64,000 nucleotides of DNA from Schistosoma haematobium (GCF_000699445.3 NC_067197.1:33153809-33217808); one strand, 5' to 3'. Positions 36,201-48,110 are shown, counted from the first letter of the stretch. The notes: generated by a model from the sequence alone, not told the origin. Program-made: numbers and translations.

Positions 36201-36874
36201 GTGGTGGCTTGAGTGATGAGATCAATGCACGTATAATGAAAGCCAGAGTGGCTTATGACAATCTGGGCCATCTTTGGCACCTTCGTGATGTCGGTCTGGC
36301 TGTAATAGGTTGGATCTACAACGCGTCGGTGAGAGCAGTTCTGCTCTATGCTTGTGAAACCTGGTCTCTCCGAGTTGAGGACGTTAGACGACTCTGTGTT
36401 CGATCATCGCTGTCTCCGAAGGATTGCTGACATCCAGTGACAACACCATGTTAGTAATGCAGAGGTTCGGTATCGTGCGTTCGAGCACACAGACGGTAAT
36501 TCAATTGGTGTCACCATCTTGAAACATCGACTTCGGTGGCTTGGACATGTTCTACGAATGTCGTCCCAGAGAATTCCACGTCGTGCATTATTTGCCGACT
36601 CTGGGACTGGTTGGAAAAAGCAGGGAGGTGGTCAGTTTATGACATGGTGTCGTGACATGAAAGAAAACTGCAAAGGACCGGCTCGTGCTGGTCCTTCACG
36701 ACTCCCTGGTTGGGGTCCTAGAGATGATGCTACACAGTGGCTAGAGACGTTATCAGATATGGCTCAGAATAGAAGCCAGTTGTGATCCTGCTGTAACCTT
36801 CTTTTACTTTCTTCAAAAAAGTGGTTGTATCTTCCTTAACTGAAAGATTCCTTCTGGTTGTACCTTTCAGTGTC

Positions 36875-36940
<66 letters not shown>

Positions 36941-37096
36941 ACTACCTTACACTAATCTAGTCGTTATTGTTATTTTCTTTTACGCTCCTTACCTTTTTTT
37001 TTCTTCTTATTCTCATGGTTTTGTGTGGGGCATACATATTTGGTGCCCTCTTGTAGCAATATTTATGTGTTCAAATAAATAAATAAATAAATAAAA
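33205..37096 (+). mobile_element. Near full-length RTE-like LINE, inactivated
   Basis: GC-rich 5' UTR to about 33640. The protein frame begins near 33835. Endonuclease: AAFNTRTLMQVGQQIGLAMS, DIVVLAGDLNAQVGC, TQIDHIAISYRW and DSDHALVCANL. RT: LKRYKSPGPDDLPQALFKDG, PIFKKGSR, VVFLDIRDTFDSLDRTVL, SSGVKQGCPISPFLFNFAID and EYADDIVLL (catalytic YADD at 35978-35989). The C-terminal tail is RWLGHVLRM and WLETLSDMAQNRSQ. Inactivation: in-frame TGA at about 34573 and 35203 (both plausible CGA to TGA changes), TAG at 35527 with a frameshift and apparent loss of the NHRGISL region, stops near 36014 and 36176, and another frameshift near 36430. The 3' end has an (ATT)21 tract and (AAAT)n, typical of RTE elements. 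Confidence 0.92.
36876..36938. repeat. (ATT)21 microsatellite inside the LINE 3' UTR
   Basis: Uninterrupted trinucleotide run between the RT frame end (36785) and the 3' tail shared with 15050-15130 and 59320-59400. Confidence 0.95.
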
Positions 37097-37099
37097 TTG

Positions 37100-38080
37100 T
37101 TACTCCTTATGGAGGAACATAGGCCGCCTATCAGCATTCTACATTAAACTCTGTTCTGAGCAATCCTTTCCAGTTGCCATTCATTCTTTCCATGTCTAAT
37201 CCCCATTCCCGATGCAATCTGTTCCTTGTTTTTCCTCTTTCTCGTTTCCCTTCAGGATTCCAAGTTAGAACTTGCCTCGTGATGCAGTTTGATGATTTCC
37301 TCAATGTGTGTCCTATGTACTTCCAACGTTTTTCCCTAGTTTCTTCTTTATCTAGAAGCTGGTTTGTCCTCTTCTATAGTAGGCTGTTGCTGATAGTATC
37401 CGGTCAATGGATAGTGAGTATCTTGCGTAGACAATTGTTTATAAATACTTGTGCTTTTTTGATGATTGTAGTAGTTCTCCAAGTTTTAACTGTCTAGACG
37501 TTCGTATTGAAGATTGTGACTTTGATATTGGTTGACAGACAGTTGTTTTGAGTTCCATATATTCTTCAATCGTAGGAATGCGGTCCTTGTTTTGCGTCTG
37601 CATCAGATCCTCCACGTCCATCGATTATGCTACCCAGATACGTGAAACTTTCTACCTCTTCCAGAGTTTCTCCATCAAGTGTGATTCGGTTGATGTTCTC
37701 TACGTTGTGTTTGAGGATCTTGCTTTTTCCCTTGTATATTTTGAGACCTACTGATTCAGAGACTGACGCTACATTAGTCGTCTTCATCTGCTTCTGTTGT
37801 TGTGTATGGGATAAAAGGACCACGTCATCTGCGAGGTTCAAGTCGTCTAGTTGCATGCAATCTGTCCATTGTATTCCGTGCTTCCTTTGAGATTTGAAGG
37901 TCTTTATACTCCAGTCAACCACAAGAAGAAAGAGAAAGGGTGAGAGTAAGGATCCTTGTCTGACTCCGGTCCTCACTTGGAATGCGTGTCAGCTGTCCTT
38001 CATGAACGACTTTGCACTGTAATCTGTCGTGTGAATTTCGTATGGTGTTGACGATTTTCTCTTGATAACAAGAAATACAT
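37100..38080 (-). mobile_element. RTE-like LINE (family B) 3' part, tail to tail with the preceding LINE
   Basis: Minus-strand frame 37976-37566 reads TGVRQGSLLSPFLFLLVVDW, LNLADDVVLLSHTQQQ (catalytic LADD kept), GLKIYKGKSKILKHN, ITLDGETLEEVESFTYLGSI and GGSDADAK. Beyond a frameshift it continues to the LRKILTIHWPDTISN and GGLCSS type C-terminus, ending near 37100. The 3' end abuts the (AAAT)n tail of the plus-strand LINE at 37096. Several stops and frame breaks make it dead. The 5' part is truncated near 38080. Confidence 0.85.
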
Positions 38081-40370
38081 CTATCACTGATAAATGAAAA
38101 TACAACATATAACGCATACAGTTTTTAAAAAATTTAAATACACAATAAGGGAAACTAACTGTTCTTTAACATGAAAACAAATACAATGTACTAAAATGGA
38201 ACTGTTAACAGTTTTAACTACACTTTTTTCACGAGCCCGAATATACAAATTCCTAGAACATCTGCCAATGTTACTTGCTCCATAGGAGCAGTTGAATTGA
38301 TAGATACAGAAAGAAGTGACTAGTCTAAGCAATTAATCTTTCAACCTCAGAGTGATCATTGGACGTGTGAAAAACATTAATTGTAGTATTTATGTGGGAA
38401 CGTCACATTACAAGGATCACTATAAGTCATAATAATAATAATTTTCATTTTAGTCAACTACAACAATTAAATAATGATTTTTGCAATCCTTTATATTTTA
38501 TAACCTTATACAATTTCAAAAACCATTTTCACAAACACTATACTTATACACCAGTAAGTTGGAATATGAAAATCTACATTTTTTAACCATTGACAACTTA
38601 TATAATCAAGTGATATTTAGTCATTGTCATACATAATTAACCTTTATACTTTGATCGAAATCATGAACCGATCAATGTTGGACTACCATTGAAAATCTGG
38701 AAGGAATGGACGACTGTTTTGATATGATTCACTCTAAAGGTTTGATTCTCCTATAAGCACGAAACTGGCCACCAGTGAGGACACAGTTATGATTCATTTC
38801 AATAATTTTGGAGAGATTTTTTATGATTTTAAAATAACTCTCATCATTTGTTGTTCAATGAACATCGGTTCACACTTCAATATAAGTGTCTTGAAAAACA
38901 CCTTTCAGTGTAACAAAATTTCTAAACAGCCACTGGACTTAGTTATAGTCAACACAATTAACTGATTAATTCAAACACATTTTGCTTCTACTTATTCCTG
39001 CTGAAAGAGGCAGCCAAGACACAGCTAAAGACAAATCAAATTATGATAATTATAAGTAGTTAAATTGGTAACAAAACTAAGAATTCCCAGAATGGTCCAG
39101 TTCAAGTCAGACAGAACTGAGAGAGTACCATTGAACTTACTATATTCAGAATTCGAAATAGGCGCGGAATAATGTATGGATGAATTATAAATTACGATAA
39201 ACATTACGAAACTTCAGATTGGTTGTTACTTCATATCAACATGTTCATTTTTTTATTTTGATAACCTCAATATTATTAACCTGTAAGGAGTAAACTTCTC
39301 GGAACTCCGTACAATGAATTTGTCAAAAAGGGAAAAAAGGATTCCCGAAAAAAATCAAACATAGTCCTGTTCCCCAATGAATAGATCAATTCAACAATTA
39401 ATGATCAAAATTTTCAACAGTAGTAAATGTTTCTAACAAACAGAGAACGTAATTCTATCTTCAAAAGGATCAAACAGGACCAATTAAAAATACTCTCACA
39501 TAGAATAGAATGTTTAGTAAAATAAAACTAACGTAATCAATGATTGAAAAAAAAAACAACTTAATAACATCAAGGAGTTGATTAAAACCAAAAATTGTAG
39601 GCATATGAATAACTTCAGATGTACTAAAAGATAAACTTGATATACATGAATTCTGATAGTGAGAGAAGCAACAGTATATATAAGCTGAAATAAATCACTA
39701 CCATCAAAAGGAAAGTATACACGATATGATTTTTTTTACACATACATCTATACATAAAAACCACCTTATATAAGTCTATTTAATGATTTCAATCAATACC
39801 TCCTATAGTTATTTGTTCATATGCAACTCAACATTGAATAGTTGAAAAAGCAGAATCTATTTCTTGTTTGAAAAAAAAAGAAGAGTGATACACTTCAAGA
39901 AAATTGAATCTAAAAAATAAGAGAAAACAATATTGTTTTCTTTTCATCAGCTCTTCTGAAAGTTCAATTAGCGGTAAAGAACCACAGGAATTATGTTCGC
40001 ATTTGCATCACAGTTACTAAATAAGCTTATGTAAATTTAAACTATTGAACTAGTTTTATGAAATCATTTATACAATAGATATTCAATTGTTTTAATAGTT
40101 TCATTTTAATCCATACCCCATGAAGTCTCATCAATCAACAAAATATTTTGTATACATTACACTTGTTGAAATGAATGAAGGATTTAATGATGAAATTATT
40201 CTCAAGTAAAATTCAATAATTAGAAATATATTAGGTATTCAATAACGTATACTCCATCTTTAATTGGTTTAGTGGTTTTGAGAGGAACAGTATACTATAA
40301 TTATTAATATTATGAATAAGGATTCCTTTATTTTCAAAGATTCATCAGGAACTTGTGTCTTCCTAAAGCC
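38081..40370. other. AT-rich intergenic DNA with a SINE tail scrap
   Basis: A minus-strand fragment of the hammerhead SINE tail lies at about 38655-38720 (GATCATGAACCGAT-like block, also seen at 47735-47760), with the ribozyme core truncated. Otherwise no gene or repeat was recognised. Confidence 0.4.
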
Positions 40371-40371
40371 T

Positions 40372-40448
<77 letters not shown>
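40371..40448. repeat. (CT)n(AT)n compound microsatellite
   Basis: A run of about ten CT units passes directly into about 29 AT units. Open frames across it (SLYIYIYIY) are artefacts. Confidence 0.95.
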
Positions 40449-40451
<3 letters not shown>

Positions 40452-40754
40452 TAGGTCTATGTTGTATTATTCATTGTTGATTTCATGTTTACATTTATTG
40501 TTATACCTAGTCAATAGAATCGTACTTTAAAAGGTATATTGTGACTGTCGACTAATTAGTAGTCATAATAAAAAAATATTATGAAGTTTGAAAAACAATC
40601 AGATTATTAACTAAGTTATTAATAGTTTGTTTAATCTTAAATTACAGATGATGAAAGTTGTTGGATTAATTGTAAACGAATCAATTTATGAAATAAAACA
40701 ATCAATAGTTTTGCAGGAACTTAGATTAAATTTTATTCTTTTTAAGTGTAATTA

Positions 40755-41215
40755 TTTACTTACTTACGCCTGTTACTCCCGGTGGAGCCATAGTCCGCCA
40801 ACGAACATTCTTCAACCGACTCTCTCATGGGCGTTCCTTTCTAGTCTTATCCAACTGGTGTTCATTCTTCTCATGTCTGTCTCCATTTCTCGGCGAAATG
40901 TGTTCTTTGGTCTCCCTCTCCTTCTTTGGCCTTGAGGATTCCATGTAAGGGCTTGCCTTGTTGGGTGCTTTCCTCAATGTATTTCCTATCCACTTTCAGC
41001 GCTTCTTCCTGATTTCGTCCTCCGCCGGAATCTGATTTGTTCTCTCACACAGTAGGTTGTTGCTGGCCAACGAATCCGAATTGTTTTGCGTAGACAACTG
41101 TTAAGAAACAATTGAATCTTCCGGATGATGGATTCCGTAGTTCTCCAAGTTTCCGCCTCATACGGTAGAACTGTCTTGATATTGTTATTGAAAATTCTGA
41201 CTTTGTTGTAAGTGT
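40755..41215 (-). mobile_element. 3' fragment of RTE-like LINE (family B)
   Basis: The minus strand encodes, with breaks, the C-terminal end seen in other family B copies: TVLPYEAETWRTTESIIRKI, NSCLRKTIRIRWPATT, NQIPAEDEIRKKR and [18 protein letters not shown], then a GLWLHRE-type end. 5'-truncated, no catalytic residues. Confidence 0.75.
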
Positions 41216-41229
41216 AATAAAGTACTATA

Positions 41230-41660
41230 TCACAGAAATGATCATATTGAAGCCTAGATATGAGAAACTCAGTCAGCTGTTTTCTGTATTAATTAGGACG
41301 AGAGGTTTTTGGATTAGCTCTATTCGAAATTATTATTCAGCACGAGATAACCATGAAGAACTATGCAGACGCACTAGACAGTTGTCTATTGTTCTAGTTT
41401 TGGATTGTTCAGCAGTTTCCACCAGCGTCCCAACCATGGATCTAATTTATAGCATTCAGGTTTGCTGGAAAACAGGATATATAATCATATTATTGTGTCT
41501 GAACTCGATAACCAACAATTTTGATTTTTGAATTAAAAAAATTCCCATATTGTGGATTAGAACATCATGCATAAGCAAATAATTTTGTTTTCACTTAGAT
41601 CTTCATCAGGCTTTACCCCAGTATATAATAATATTTATATGCATATATGAAATTATTAAA
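41230..41660 (-). repeat. Dispersed repeat with hammerhead-like core, possible Penelope-like end
   Basis: Minus strand near 41645-41545 reads ACTGGGGTAAAGCCTGATGA, AGATCTAAGTG, AAAACAAAATTATTTGC and then TTATGCATGATG. The same series of blocks occurs at 42960-43050 and 1185-1262. The adjoining GATCCATGGTTGGGACGCTG block looks repeat-derived. Assignment to a Penelope-like element is a guess from the CTGATGA...GAAAAC arrangement. Confidence 0.35.
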
Positions 41661-42246
41661 CCAATCAAGGCAGTTTATGAGTCAAGGATAACAGTAGGAT
41701 AGGTTACGTAATAAGTAAAAATTACAAATTGATATTCTGATGAAAGATGTACTAGTTGTGATAAGAGTAACAAAGGCTTAAATCCATGTTTCATAATGTG
41801 AAATAGGTCAATGATATAAGAAATACAGATGTTGAAATAACGTTCATAAAAACCATAAGATAACGCAATAAGAAGTGTTCAAATAATTAGACAGTGAAGT
41901 GTGTATTTGAAACAAAGGAGAAGATGAAGGAAAACAAATGAACAAAGAACATGAGAAAATAATAATTAAAATCTTTAATTAAGGCTAATCCGGCCATGGA
42001 AGACATGAAGGTGTTACGAGTTTCTTATGAATACAGAGACTTAAATTGTTCACTCAAATCCCCATGGTTTCTGCTATATGTAAGAGACGAGATCGGACCA
42101 CACAAGGTAAACTAGTAAGAATACGATAAACCATTTTAAATGACCTATTTCTATCTACTACATGACCGCTATCGAACAAGTGTGATAGAACGGAGCTACG
42201 TTTTTTTTTGAAAATACTTTTTCTAACCACGAAGGTAGGTATTCCC
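41661..42246. other. AT-rich intergenic DNA
   Basis: No gene or repeat recognised. Confidence 0.3.
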
Positions 42247-42741
42247 TGTTATATCCGAACGAAAAGTAAATGAGTGGTAACTGATAGGAATTGTTTGTGG
42301 ACTATTACTGCATATATTCGTATTGGGTAATTATTAAGTAATTAGATTGTATGTATATCTATATTCCCTTTATCGTAAGCTTTCATTTGAATTATTGGTT
42401 ATCGTTATACGATTTATCATTCTTAATTTATTCCCAATCTACTTATTACAGTATCCTACATTCAGTCACTTTTTGGCTTGATCCTGTATAACTGTTAATT
42501 TTTCGTATGTTGCGGTCTAGTTTGCTCATATATAAAACAAGTATGTCTGAAATATACTATTTATACAGTGGAGTCTGAGATTGTTTACTGGACCCAAATG
42601 GGTAGGTCAATGCGAGAAGGATTCAGAGTTGACACAAGGCTGCTAGTGATGTTTTTGGCATGTCATTGGTACAGCACAGGGTCATATAAATCGATATTCT
42701 GATTGGCGATTTTGTAGCGTATCACCAGCTACATATCCGTT
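42247..42741 (+). mobile_element. LTR (copy B), decayed 3' end
   Basis: Begins TGTTATATCCGAACG and follows copy A (10646-11155) through TACGATTTA, CATTCAGTCACTTTTTGGC, TATGTTGCGGTCT, CATATATAAAACAAGTATG (TATA region) and CATTGGTACAG. The end is too diverged to fix precisely. No internal element sequence follows. Confidence 0.55.
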
Positions 42742-42959
42742 TAATTGAAGCTTCAGGTGGAGATATCTCTTACTAAACATTAACTTGGCTATTTTCCTGT
42801 TTACTACATGCAAATTTTTTTTCAGAAAACCTTGTGAATAACCTATTTCAATCAATCGGCTCTAGTTCCTTGTTGATAGTGTCGTCTGAGCATATTTTCC
42901 TAGCTCTACTTGTAAGACATTTAACTAGGTTTCTCTTATAATGAATAGTAATTTCGCGT

Positions 42960-43050
42960 ATGCATATAAATATCACTGTATATTACAGTAAAGGCTAGTG
43001 AGGATCTAACTGAAAACAACATTGTTCGCCCATATATGTTGTTCTAATTT
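42960..43050 (+). repeat. Dispersed repeat with hammerhead-like core (copy 2)
   Basis: Reads AAAGGCTAGTGAGGATCTAA, CTGAAAACAACATTGTTCGC and then ATATATGTTGTTCTAA. It aligns with 1185-1262 and the minus copy at 41545-41645. Confidence 0.4.
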
Positions 43051-43769
43051 TCAAATTTGATTTTCGAATAATTACTTTGATTATTATTAACTCTCTTCCT
43101 TCCAATTACTCAATGTTAATTTATAATCGATTTGTCATTGTGCAAATTATCACGTAACGTATCTACTAGATGAGTATTATTTCATTATTGTAAATCATAT
43201 ATGGATATTAGTGTAGAGCCATGATGATAATCATTTGTGCTAATTAATACATTTTATGTTATATTATAAATTACTTATTCGAATTACCGGTGTTTTGATT
43301 ACCTGATAGGTGTGAAATTTTTCATAAAGCTATTTCATCAATCTCTTTATTATGTCTTCATAGTTAAACTTAAAGAGGTGCTCTTTTAAATTCTTCGAGT
43401 TCACTCATCAAAACGAAAATGTGACAAAAATGAATATCTCAAGTAATGTGTTCTACAGGATATAGACTGAAAGAGATAGATTTCATCATGAGAAATAATA
43501 ATAGTACTGTTACTTCACTTCAATGTTCATTTTTATCTGGGAAGTTATGATAGTGTCAAACAACACTAGAGAAATTGTCCTTTAAGAAATGCTGACTTTT
43601 TAAAAAGTGAAAAAGGATCCATGAAGAAATTAAAACGAAAATCATCTTAGTTTATAGATGCAAATTCAAATCAAGGTAAAAATAGTTCATGTAATTTTCA
43701 TTACTTGTTTTAAACTAAATAAATTATTACTACCGGAAATTTGTGAACTATCACTTACTGTTTAATTAT
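43051..43769. other. AT-rich intergenic DNA
   Basis: No gene or repeat recognised. Confidence 0.3.
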
Positions 43770-45060
43770 TACTTACGTCTGCAACCCATCATGGAAGCAT
43801 AAGCCACCTATAATGACTCTACAGTCTACTCTGTCCTGAGCTCTCCCTTCCAGTTCTTTCCAACTACTATTCAGTCCCTTGATATCTGCTTCCGATTTCC
43901 AACACACTCTCTTCTTTGGTCTTCCACTCTTCCTTTCCACATTCCAAGTTGGCACTTGTCTCGTGATGCGGTTTGATAATTTCTAGCGCCCTCTACTGAT
44001 TTCCACTTCACCTGATAGATCGTTGGTGATCTGTCACAGTAGGTTGTTACTGATCATATCCTGCCAACAAATCTCGAGTATCTTGAGAAGCCAACTGTTC
44101 ATAAATACCTATACCATTTTACTGATGGCTGTATCAGTTCTCTGACTTTCAGCTAACTACAATAGAACTGTCCTGACGTTTGTAGTGAAAACTGTGACTT
44201 TGGTGTTGACTGATGGTTGTGTTGAGATGCAGGTGTTCTTAAGTTGTAGGAATGAGGTGCTCACTTTGTCGATACGCATCTTCACACTTGCACCAGATCC
44301 TTCTTGTTTATAAACGATAGCGTCCAGGTTCGTAAAACATTCCATCTCTTCCAGAACTTCTCCATTCAGCGTGCTTGTGCTGGCACTCATTGTGGTGTAT
44401 TGCAGGATCTTGTTAATTCCCTTATGTGTGCTGAGGCCTACTGCTGTAGAGGCTGCTGCTACACTGTCTATCTTCACTTGCATTTGTGGTTGTGTATGAG
44501 GTAAATGAGGTAGGTCATTTGTCACGTCCGAATCTTTCGACTGCATCCAAGCTATTCATTGTATTCCGTGCTTCCTCTCAGATGTATGGGTCTTCATAAC
44601 CCATTCAACCACCAGAAGAGAGAAATTGTGAGAGTAGGCATCTCTATCTGATACCGGTCTTCACTTGAAATTTCTCTGCGAGTTGTCCTCCACGCATGAT
44701 ATTGGAGTGTAGTCCGTCATAAGAATTCCTTATTACAGTGAGAGTGGTCTCACTTATATAGTAATGTTGAAGAAGGTTGTATGAGTTTCTTCTATCCAAT
44801 GTATCAAAAGCTTTCTCATAATCAAGAAAGTTGATGTTTTGTGATGAATTACATGCCATTGATAGTTTAATATTTTATGTATCATTACAATTCGGTCAGT
44901 ACATCATCTATTTCTACAGATGCAGCTTACTGATCTGGAAGTTGGGCGTTTACCGAATCTTTTATTCGGTTCAGCAGCATTCTGTCAAAAACTTGTGAAA
45001 ACTTTCTGGAGTACACCATAGTGTCAAAGAAGGTTCCATAATGTTCTCCTATTCACAATG
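43770..45060 (-). mobile_element. RTE-like LINE (family B), minus-strand copy
   Basis: Inverted partner of 28755-29640, but with more 3' sequence. Frames 44859-44644 and 44546-44157 repeat the partner's YEKAFDTLDR and VKIDSVAAASTAVG blocks. Frame 43955-43773 adds the C-terminus: MPTWNVERKSGRPKKRVCWK, SSWKELEGRAQDRV and GGLCFHDG. The same TAG stop after QVKTGIR is present in both copies. 5' sequence extends to about 45060 (VFDRMLLNR-like block). Non-functional. Confidence 0.85.
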
Positions 45061-45571
45061 CCAAATGCTTTTTGCTCAATGGTTATCTAATATTTATTGA
45101 AATCTAAATAGAATTTCTGTGAAGAAAATAAATGAATTTATAATGAAATCTTTGTATAAATCATAATGAAACGCTGTCCATTTGTATGTTAAGAATTTAT
45201 AAAAACTAAATAGCATTCCATTTTTCTTTAAACAGAATGATTAAACTTTTCCAAGGTTTACTCCGTTATTCTTTCAATTGAAAACTAATTTTAATATGTA
45301 ATTATATGTGTTTCTGTATTATTTACTCTAAAAACTGAGATCTCATAATTTAATTAGTCTATTCAATATTAAATATAATGAGCTATTGATAGGAGCTTTC
45401 GAGAATTCCTTGAAAAGTCTTTGGAAGCTAAGAAAAAGTTGAAAATTATTTCATCAGCGTTCAATATAGACTTCTGGAAAAGGTCTAGGAAAATGAGTGA
45501 TTACGTATTATCCCTACGAACTGATCATTGTATGTTCCCAGAAATCTATGGATAATCAAGATAACACAGAA

Positions 45572-45638
<67 letters not shown>

Positions 45639-46385
45639 TGTACCTAAATCAACTTTGGAAGCAAACCTTCGTTCTATACTTTTCTCCTTTTGTCTTTTAT
45701 TCAGGGTTCAAGTATAGGGAATTAATGGAAAATTATAAAGTTCTCAGAAGTTCATACCAAGATGTCGAATATCAGACGTTTCAGTTAATTCATTGTATCA
45801 AATGTTATCTTGACTAGATCCTAGTACATATTGAATTTTATTGCTCATGTTTACTGTATAATAACGAGATTACATGACTGGGTATAGTAGTGTACGTTTT
45901 TTGATGAATGCCAGTTTGTAGATCAATGATCCATCACAACATTCATAGGTAATAGTGAGATTAAAACAAATAGGAATATGAATCTGACTAGTAAAACGTA
46001 AACATTTATATTGATGGAACATCAGAAAAATCAATAATCATGTTAGTGTAAATTTAATACATTAACCAAACAGGATCCAAGAAACAACTTGATGGTTAGG
46101 TCTTAAAATAAACAATAGTGTAATTCTATCATAACAATTAGAAAAAGACTACTGTGAGTTACTAAAATATAGCACTTAACGAGGTGAAAACATTAACAAA
46201 AGTTCAAAATCCCCCCTTCCAAAAATATAAAAAATATTCAGTTATAGATTTTAGACCTCTCCAATTGACTAATTGATAAGATTACCGGTAAATTCAGTAG
46301 GATTTTACAAATTTAAGATCATTTATCAATATAATAATAATAAATTTATGTCAAGATTCGTCAAATAGTTTAACAAGAAATGCCC
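45061..46385. other. AT-rich intergenic DNA with (TA)n at 45575-45637
   Basis: Contains a (TA)n tract of about 31 units at 45575-45637. The open frame through it is an artefact. No gene recognised. Confidence 0.5.
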
Positions 46386-47432
46386 GTTAAGTGTAAACGT
46401 AATGGTTATGTCTGAATAATCTCACTGATTAAGATTTAAATAATTCCAATATTTCATTAAACAAATTAGTTCGAACTATTTCAGGGGGGAATGTAATCTA
46501 AATCAACATTAACAAAGAATATATATATGATGTTTAAAGTACAGAATCATACTAGACTCTTGTCCAGTCATGTTCAGTTTGTTTACATTACGGCAATAAG
46601 AAAACTTGATGAGAAAAATGTTCACTATGTGAAAAATGTATATCTGTAGGTATTCGTATACAACGGTAATTAGAAAACAGTGAATTATTGGCGTTTTTGT
46701 TTACATTTAACGACAATTGATCGTTTATGTATAACTGGAATAACCAACAGATTTTTCATCAGCGTTGTTCAAAACAAAATGTCTATACTAATTTTCTTCT
46801 GGTCAAATAACGCGACAGTTCTGCTCGTTCAATCTAAGCTGTAGTCACAGGTAATAGGACTTTCTTGAGAATGTATAGATAGAGCTATTATGAGTTTGGA
46901 ATCATTACACTCACAGGCTAATGATATTGATGAAGTTCTAGCCTTAGCTATGTGGTGTATGTTACTTATGTCAACATAAGTAGTACATAACACTAGTCAG
47001 AAGTGGAAGGGGCTGACAGCAGGAGGTTGAGAAGATCGAATCGAAGAGAATGAGAACAGATAGTAATTGTTGTGGCATTGAAGTCTGAGACAGTCCATCA
47101 ATGAAGTATTAAACAACAAATGCAAGATAAATCATTTTGCTTACTGTTTTCTAAGTACTATTGTATACAAATACCTACAGATATACATTTTTCACATAGT
47201 GAACATTTTTCTCATCAAGTTTTCTTATTGCCGTAATGTAAACAAACTGAACATGACTGGACAAGAGTCTAGTGTGATTCTGTACTTTAAACATCATATA
47301 TATATTCTTTGATAATGTTGATTTAGATTACATTCCCCCCTGAAATAGTTCGAACTAATTTGTTTAATGAAATATTGGAATTATTTAAATCTTAATCAGT
47401 GAGATTATTCAGGCATAACTTTTACATTTAAC
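46386..47432. repeat. Large inverted repeat (foldback) with arms of about 295 bp
   Basis: The left arm 46386-46682 is the near-exact reverse complement of the right arm 47141-47432. Matching marks include ATAATCTCACTGATTAAGAT, AGTTCGAACTATTTCAGGGG, GACTCTTGTCCAGTCATG and AATGTTCACTATGTGAAAAA. Only scattered substitutions and one 6-nt indel at the outer end were noticed. The spacer of about 460 bp includes part of repeat X (46930-47130). The arms hold no coding frame. It could be a foldback/MITE-type element or an inverted duplication. Confidence 0.85.
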
Positions 47433-47734
47433 AAAATAGAACTTTTGACTTAGGTACGAGTGTTTGAACTATCATACACAAATACTTTCGTTTTTTGAGG
47501 ATAAACCAACTTGTAAATGAAACGAAAATCCTATTTTACCAAATCTTTCCATGTTTGGAAATTTAAACTGATCAAGAATGTTAAACGTAACAAAATAGTC
47601 AGTAGAGATTTACGCTCAGTTATGATAGTTTATAGGCCGAAATTGAGAATCAGAACGAGCAAATTAATCCTAAATCTGTACTAAACAGAAAGTATTTTCA
47701 GCATAAGGTTGTGGAGATTGTTGAGCTTTTATTG

Positions 47735-47850
47735 AGATCATGAACCGATAAATGTTAGACCATCATTGAAATCCTGGAAGAACCGGAGCACTGTTTCTCC
47801 CTAGTATGGGGTTCCTCAGGGGTTTGCATCTACGGCGTAAGGCATTTACC
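47735..47850 (-). repeat. Hammerhead SINE fragment (minus), head to head with the next copy
   Basis: Minus-strand hammerhead at about 47827-47780: CTGAGGAA, CCCC-ATACTA-GGGA, then intact GAAAC and GTGCTCC. The conserved GAAA is kept, but stem I and the cleavage triplet are altered. The tail (GGTTCATGATCTCAATAAAAG) matches the 38655 fragment. Confidence 0.65.
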
Positions 47851-47884
47851 CACTGAAGAAAATGGAAGATGGTCTCGCAATATC

Positions 47885-48110
47885 GTGGGATGGTTACAAT
47901 TAGGGATTACCACCGTTGAATCGCGGCTCAGTGGTTTACAAGTTAAGTGTTTGCGCGCGACCGAAGGCCCTGGGTTCGAGTTCCGTGTGCGGAGTCATGG
48001 ATGCGACCTGCTGAGAAGTCCCATGCCGCGACAAAACGGCCGTTCAATGCTTCTAGGTTTCCAATGGTGGTCTAAAGTTGGTCAGTTCATGGTCTCAATG
48101 AAAGGAACTA
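47885..48110 (+). repeat. Hammerhead ribozyme SINE copy
   Basis: Box A region CGGCTCAGTGGTTTACAAG (from 47923) and box B GGGTTCGAGTTCC (about 47972-47984) are followed by a hammerhead area at 48005-48050 with CTGAGAAG, CCCATGCCGCGACAAAACGG and CGTTCAATGC. Core position G8 and the GAAA box are mutated (GACAAAAC), so it is probably inactive. Same layout as 3640-4030. Confidence 0.75.
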
